Assembly (NCBI GenBank): GCA_005882715.1
Contig: VBEI01000080.1
Coordinates: 1 to 7,739 of the forward strand
DNA from: Chloroflexota bacterium
GTDB taxonomy: Bacteria > Chloroflexota > Dehalococcoidia > SM23-28-2 > RBG-16-64-32
Direction: 5' to 3'
Length of the DNA stretch: 7,739 nt
The notes under the pieces were generated by a model. That model saw only the letters and a list, made by a program, of their open reading frames with translations. It ran no database searches and was not told the origin of the DNA. This document shows, piece by piece, positions 6,304 through 7,739 of this stretch. Each line of letters starts with the position of its first letter. Within the stretch, counting starts at the first letter, position 1. Both the position numbers and the translations under genes were made by a program.

Positions 6304-6885
6304 TTCGAAGCAGTTCAGAGAGCGGTCCTTCGTGCTCCACGAGCTTCCGTCAATATCGTTTGCCACTACACCTAGCACGCCGCCATGAGTTGCTTCGAAC
6401 GCTGTCGTCACCGTAAGTGTGAAGCTGAGAGTGCCGGTGCCGCTTCGACCGGCCATCGAGATCGCAATCTCATTTGACTCGACGGCCGCGATATAGGCGG
6501 CGGGGTCGCTGCCTCCGTCATAGTTGATCGCGCCGTTGTTCGGAGAGAGGTAGACGACCAGCGTCGCTCCCGCCGGCAAAGGGGAGCCGCTTATGGTGTA
6601 ATCGAGGTTAAAGGTGAAGGTGGCCGCCCATTCTTCGCCGTTGCAGTATATGTTTGCGTTTCTCTGGAACGCCAGGGTCACGTCCTTGCCGCGCCCCTTG
6701 AGGTCCGAAAGATCGCCGCTCGTGGGATGGCCGGCGCTTCCCGGATTGTACGCGTCGACCGCGCCGGTGCTCACCGCCAGCGCCATGACGCCTGCCGCGA
6801 GAAGGACTGCCACAGCCATGGTGGCGGCGAAAGCACAGGCCAGTGTCTTCTGAAAAGTGCGCCTCTTGCTGTTTCGTTGGTTCAT
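5941..6885 (-). CDS. Secreted protein with PT-repeat tail, reading frame cut short before its anchor
   Basis: 314 residues as it stands. The ATG at 6885 has a near-perfect ribosome-binding site (GGGAGGAG, 7 bp away). The signal peptide is 1-45: a basic NQRNSKRRTFQK, a long hydrophobic core, and a likely cut after GAVDA. The ectodomain (46-195) has Cys81 and Cys192 and strands such as WAATFTFNLDYTISG (86-100), LPAGATLVVYLSPNN (103-117) and GTLSFTLTVTTAFEATHGGV (151-170). It looks like a beta-sandwich adhesin-type domain that I cannot name. From 196 it is almost pure PT repeat. The last residues (RRQQRRPTRQQ) are out-of-frame repeat, showing a frameshift at about 5983. The true C-terminus is the PxTG anchor encoded further on. 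As it stands the product would be secreted without an anchor. The Thr-rich stalk is an obvious candidate for O-mannosylation. Confidence 0.8.
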   Translation of the reverse strand: MNQRNSKRRTFQKTLACAFAATMAVAVLLAAGVMALAVSTGAVDAYNPGSAGHPTSGDLSDLKGRGKDVTLAFQRNANIYCNGEEWAATFTFNLDYTISGSPLPAGATLVVYLSPNNGAINYDGGSDPAAYIAAVESNEIAISMAGRSGTGTLSFTLTVTTAFEATHGGVLGVVANDIDGSSWSTKDRSLNCFEAATPAPTPTPAATATPAATPTATPTATPTATPTATPTATPTATPSATPTATPTATPTATPTDTPTATPTATPTATPTDEPTATPTDVPTATPTDVPTATPTDAPTATPTRRQQRRPTRQQ

Positions 6886-6892
6886 CGCTTTG

Positions 6893-6912
6893 CTCCTCCC
6901 CGTTAGCGGGGG
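6893..6912 (-). promoter_or_regulatory. Strong ribosome-binding site joined to a 5' leader hairpin
   Basis: In the minus-strand mRNA, CCCCG, CTAA and CGGGG form a 5-bp hairpin (plus 6898-6911) that runs directly into AGGAG (6893-6897). The stem covers the first Gs of GGGAGGAG but leaves the core free, 7 nt from the ATG. It could tune translation or protect the mRNA 5' end. Confidence 0.5.
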
Positions 6913-6929
6913 TTACTCGAAGAAGAGAT

Positions 6930-6947
6930 GGCTCTATTGTCAGAGCC
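6930..6947. promoter_or_regulatory. Inverted repeat upstream of the surface protein gene
   Basis: GGCTCT and AGAGCC are perfect 6-bp arms around ATTGTC. On the minus strand the centre reads GACAAT, the best -10 candidate for the gene starting at 6885; no -35 match lies 17 bp upstream. It may be a repressor site over the -10 or a leader hairpin. Confidence 0.35.
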
Positions 6948-6960
6948 GTAGGTGAACAGA

Positions 6961-6990
6961 GCGGTTAACCGCGCCTTAACTATGGTTAAG
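6961..6990. promoter_or_regulatory. Phased TTAA array, operator-like (Pho-box-like)
   Basis: A perfect 12-bp palindrome (GCGGTTAACCGC, 6961-6972) is followed by an inverted repeat CTTAAC-TATG-GTTAAG (6975-6990). TTAA cores fall at 6965, 6976 and 6986, 11 and 10 bp apart, so all lie on one helix face. OmpR/PhoB-type regulators bind direct repeats at this spacing, and the cyanobacterial Pho box is, as I recall, built on PyTTAA repeats. The array lies 76 bp upstream of ATG 6885 and would be expected to control that gene. The regulator's identity is not shown. Confidence 0.45.
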
Positions 6991-7018
6991 AACGGGTGAA
7001 TTCAGGCGTCTAAGACTC

Positions 7019-7341
7019 GATGAAGCTCTTCCGAAGGGGTTGACGGGCGGCCTCGCCGGCGGCCACGGATGCGACCCAATTGGCCGGATCATCGATACAG
7101 TGGTCTACCTCGCCCCCGGCGAGCAAACCGTCGTAAGCGCAACCCCGACGTTCGACTGCAGGGACGTTGAGGGGGCTCTTGGCCAGACATACACGGTCGC
7201 GGCGGCAGCCGACGCGCACGCGGATGACAGGGATGCCTGGTATTCGATATCCCGACCACGACCTGCTTCATCGCACTCAGCGACGACGACAACGACAGCA
7301 GCGACAACAGACTGACCGCAAGCGGGTTTGCGGTGAAATGA
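7019..7341 (+). pseudogene. Frameshifted C-terminal remnant of a CARDB-like surface protein
   Basis: One frame reads DEALPKGLTGGLAGGHGCD, then IDTVVYLAPGEQTVVSA, a Cys-containing segment, GQTYTVAAAADAHADD. The pattern 'LAPGE-x-x-VV ... YTV-x-A-x-AD' is typical of the last strands of CARDB or similar Ig-like domains. After about 7230 the sensible frame becomes another one: IPTTTCFIALSDDDNDSSDN, then LTASGFAVK and TGA at 7339-7341. The shift is one base (a 1-nt deletion or equivalent). No start with a ribosome-binding site precedes it; upstream the frame soon meets TAA (6977-6979) within the neighbour's promoter. The N-terminal part of the protein is missing, so I read it as a decayed fragment left by rearrangement. 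The acidic DDDNDSSDN segment could have bound calcium. Confidence 0.55.
7315..7334. repeat. 7-bp inverted repeat at the end of the remnant
   Basis: ACCGCAA and TTGCGGT pair perfectly around GCGGGT, ending 5 bp before the remnant's stop. No T-run follows. The remaining stretch 7342-7423 shows no gene or convincing promoter. Confidence 0.35.
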
Positions 7342-7437
7342 CACAGCGGAGTTAGCCGGTCTCCATCGGTTAGAAACGTCAGCTGGTCTGATGCCCCGAA
7401 CGAACTACGCGAATCAACCGCTTGAGGAGGAACTAAC

Positions 7438-7551
7438 ATAGAGACCGTTCCCCGTCGAGCCACAACGCCGGCCATGGCCGCGAGGAACAGCAGGGCAAGC
7501 GCCCGGCCAGTCCCCAACCCAACTTGCTTCGTAGGGAGGCGAGGCTCATGA
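7438..7551 (+). CDS. Possible 37-codon Arg-rich leader ORF with ATA at the start position
   Basis: GAGGAGG (7424-7430) is a strong ribosome-binding site, but 7 bp later stands ATA, not ATG. From ATA the frame is open for 37 codons (ETVPRRATTPAMAARNSRAS, then RPVPNPTCFVGRRGS) with seven Arg and one Cys, ending TGA 7549-7551. That TGA overlaps the next gene's ATG as ATGA, the usual sign of translational coupling. It may be a small coupled leader gene using a rare start, a gene whose ATG mutated, or chance. An internal ATG (7474) has no ribosome-binding site. The peptide resembles nothing I recognise. Confidence 0.25.
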   Translation: METVPRRATTPAMAARNSRASARPVPNPTCFVGRRGS

Positions 7552-7739
7552 ACGGCAAGACGACATCGGAGGCAGGTATGCGAAGGGTCGGATGGCTCTG
7601 GCCTGTCGGACTCGCGGTATTAGCCTTCGCGTCGGCTAGCCTTATTTGGTCTGCCTTGCTCGCAGGGTACAACTATATCGCGCCCACCCATATCTGCTAC
7701 CAATTGGGCGTCCGATATCAAGTCGTCTCGTGGACCACG
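7548..7739 (+). CDS. N-terminus of an exported or membrane protein, cut by window edge
   Basis: 64 codons are present, open to the right edge. The ATG at 7548 has GGGAGG 8 bp before it, a strong ribosome-binding site. The N-terminus has a polar start with two Arg (MNGKTTSEAGMRRVG), then one hydrophobic segment at about residues 16-40 (WLWPVGLAVLAFASASLIWS onward), and an outside part beginning YNYIAPTHICYQLGVRYQVV. This fits a signal anchor or an uncleaved signal peptide; a cleaved one with a cut near SALLAG is possible. Cys50 lies outside. The family cannot be told from this piece. It overlaps the end of the small Arg-rich frame by 4 bp. Confidence 0.7.
   Translation, partial: MNGKTTSEAGMRRVGWLWPVGLAVLAFASASLIWSALLAGYNYIAPTHICYQLGVRYQVVSWTT

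Noticed and set aside
5700..6388. Long plus-strand open frames made of GVAVGVSVGVAVG or Arg/Trp-rich repeats
   Set aside because: They are antisense images of the PT repeat, where a 12-nt period without stops opens all frames. They lack ribosome-binding sites and the signal-peptide end on the minus strand is far more gene-like.
6886..6990. Riboswitch upstream of the PT-repeat gene
   Set aside because: The hairpins are short and simple, and I recognise no conserved riboswitch core.
7089..7517. Minus-strand 142-codon frame
   Set aside because: It has no ribosome-binding site or domain sign, overlaps the CARDB-like remnant antisense, and would conflict with the well-signalled gene at 7548.

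Overview
The window looks like chromosomal DNA of a monoderm, moderately GC-rich bacterium (about 60% GC by eye). The best guess is Chloroflexota, possibly Dehalococcoidia. This rests on Pro-Thr repeat tails (PTATPT, TPTD) on secreted proteins, a CARDB-like fragment, frequent GTG and TTG starts with good Shine-Dalgarno sequences, a sortase-like anchor (FPETGG, hydrophobic helix, basic tail), and a bacterial PMT-type mannosyltransferase. An actinobacterial origin cannot be excluded from the sequence alone. No rRNA, tRNA, CRISPR array, transposase or phage gene was seen.

Layout. Positions 1-2563 (minus strand) hold two adjacent multi-pass GT-C glycosyltransferase genes. A PMT/GT39-type protein mannosyltransferase is cut by the window's left edge, and its start lies 2 bp after the stop of an upstream GT-C enzyme carrying DYAPGY, VWGQVD and MHERY motifs. 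After an intergenic region with a hairpin, positions 2802-5398 (plus strand) hold three genes for small secreted or membrane-anchored proteins: a single-pass protein with a possible NTF2-like ectodomain, a lamin-tail-domain protein with an Ala-Pro-Thr linker and two C-terminal helices, and a single-pass protein with a Ser/Thr/Pro-rich stalk. A perfect 12-bp hairpin at 5446-5473 separates these from a convergent gene.

Positions 5495-6885 (minus strand) hold a secreted protein with a signal peptide, a two-Cys ectodomain and a long PT repeat. Its reading frame breaks inside the repeat at about 5983. The lost frame continues, open, to a PxTG anchor, so the present allele would make a secreted product without an anchor. 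Upstream are a strong ribosome-binding site, hairpins and a helically phased TTAA array that looks like an operator. Positions 7019-7341 (plus) are a frameshifted remnant of a CARDB-like protein. A strong ribosome-binding site at 7424-7430 faces an ATA rather than an ATG and opens a 37-codon Arg-rich frame. That frame overlaps, as ATGA, the start of a final membrane or secreted protein gene that runs off the right edge.

How the genes may fit together (inference): the Ser/Thr/Pro-rich exported proteins are plausible substrates for the neighbouring protein O-mannosyltransferase, so the window may be a cell-surface glycoprotein locus. One surface gene is broken or switchable and another is already a remnant.
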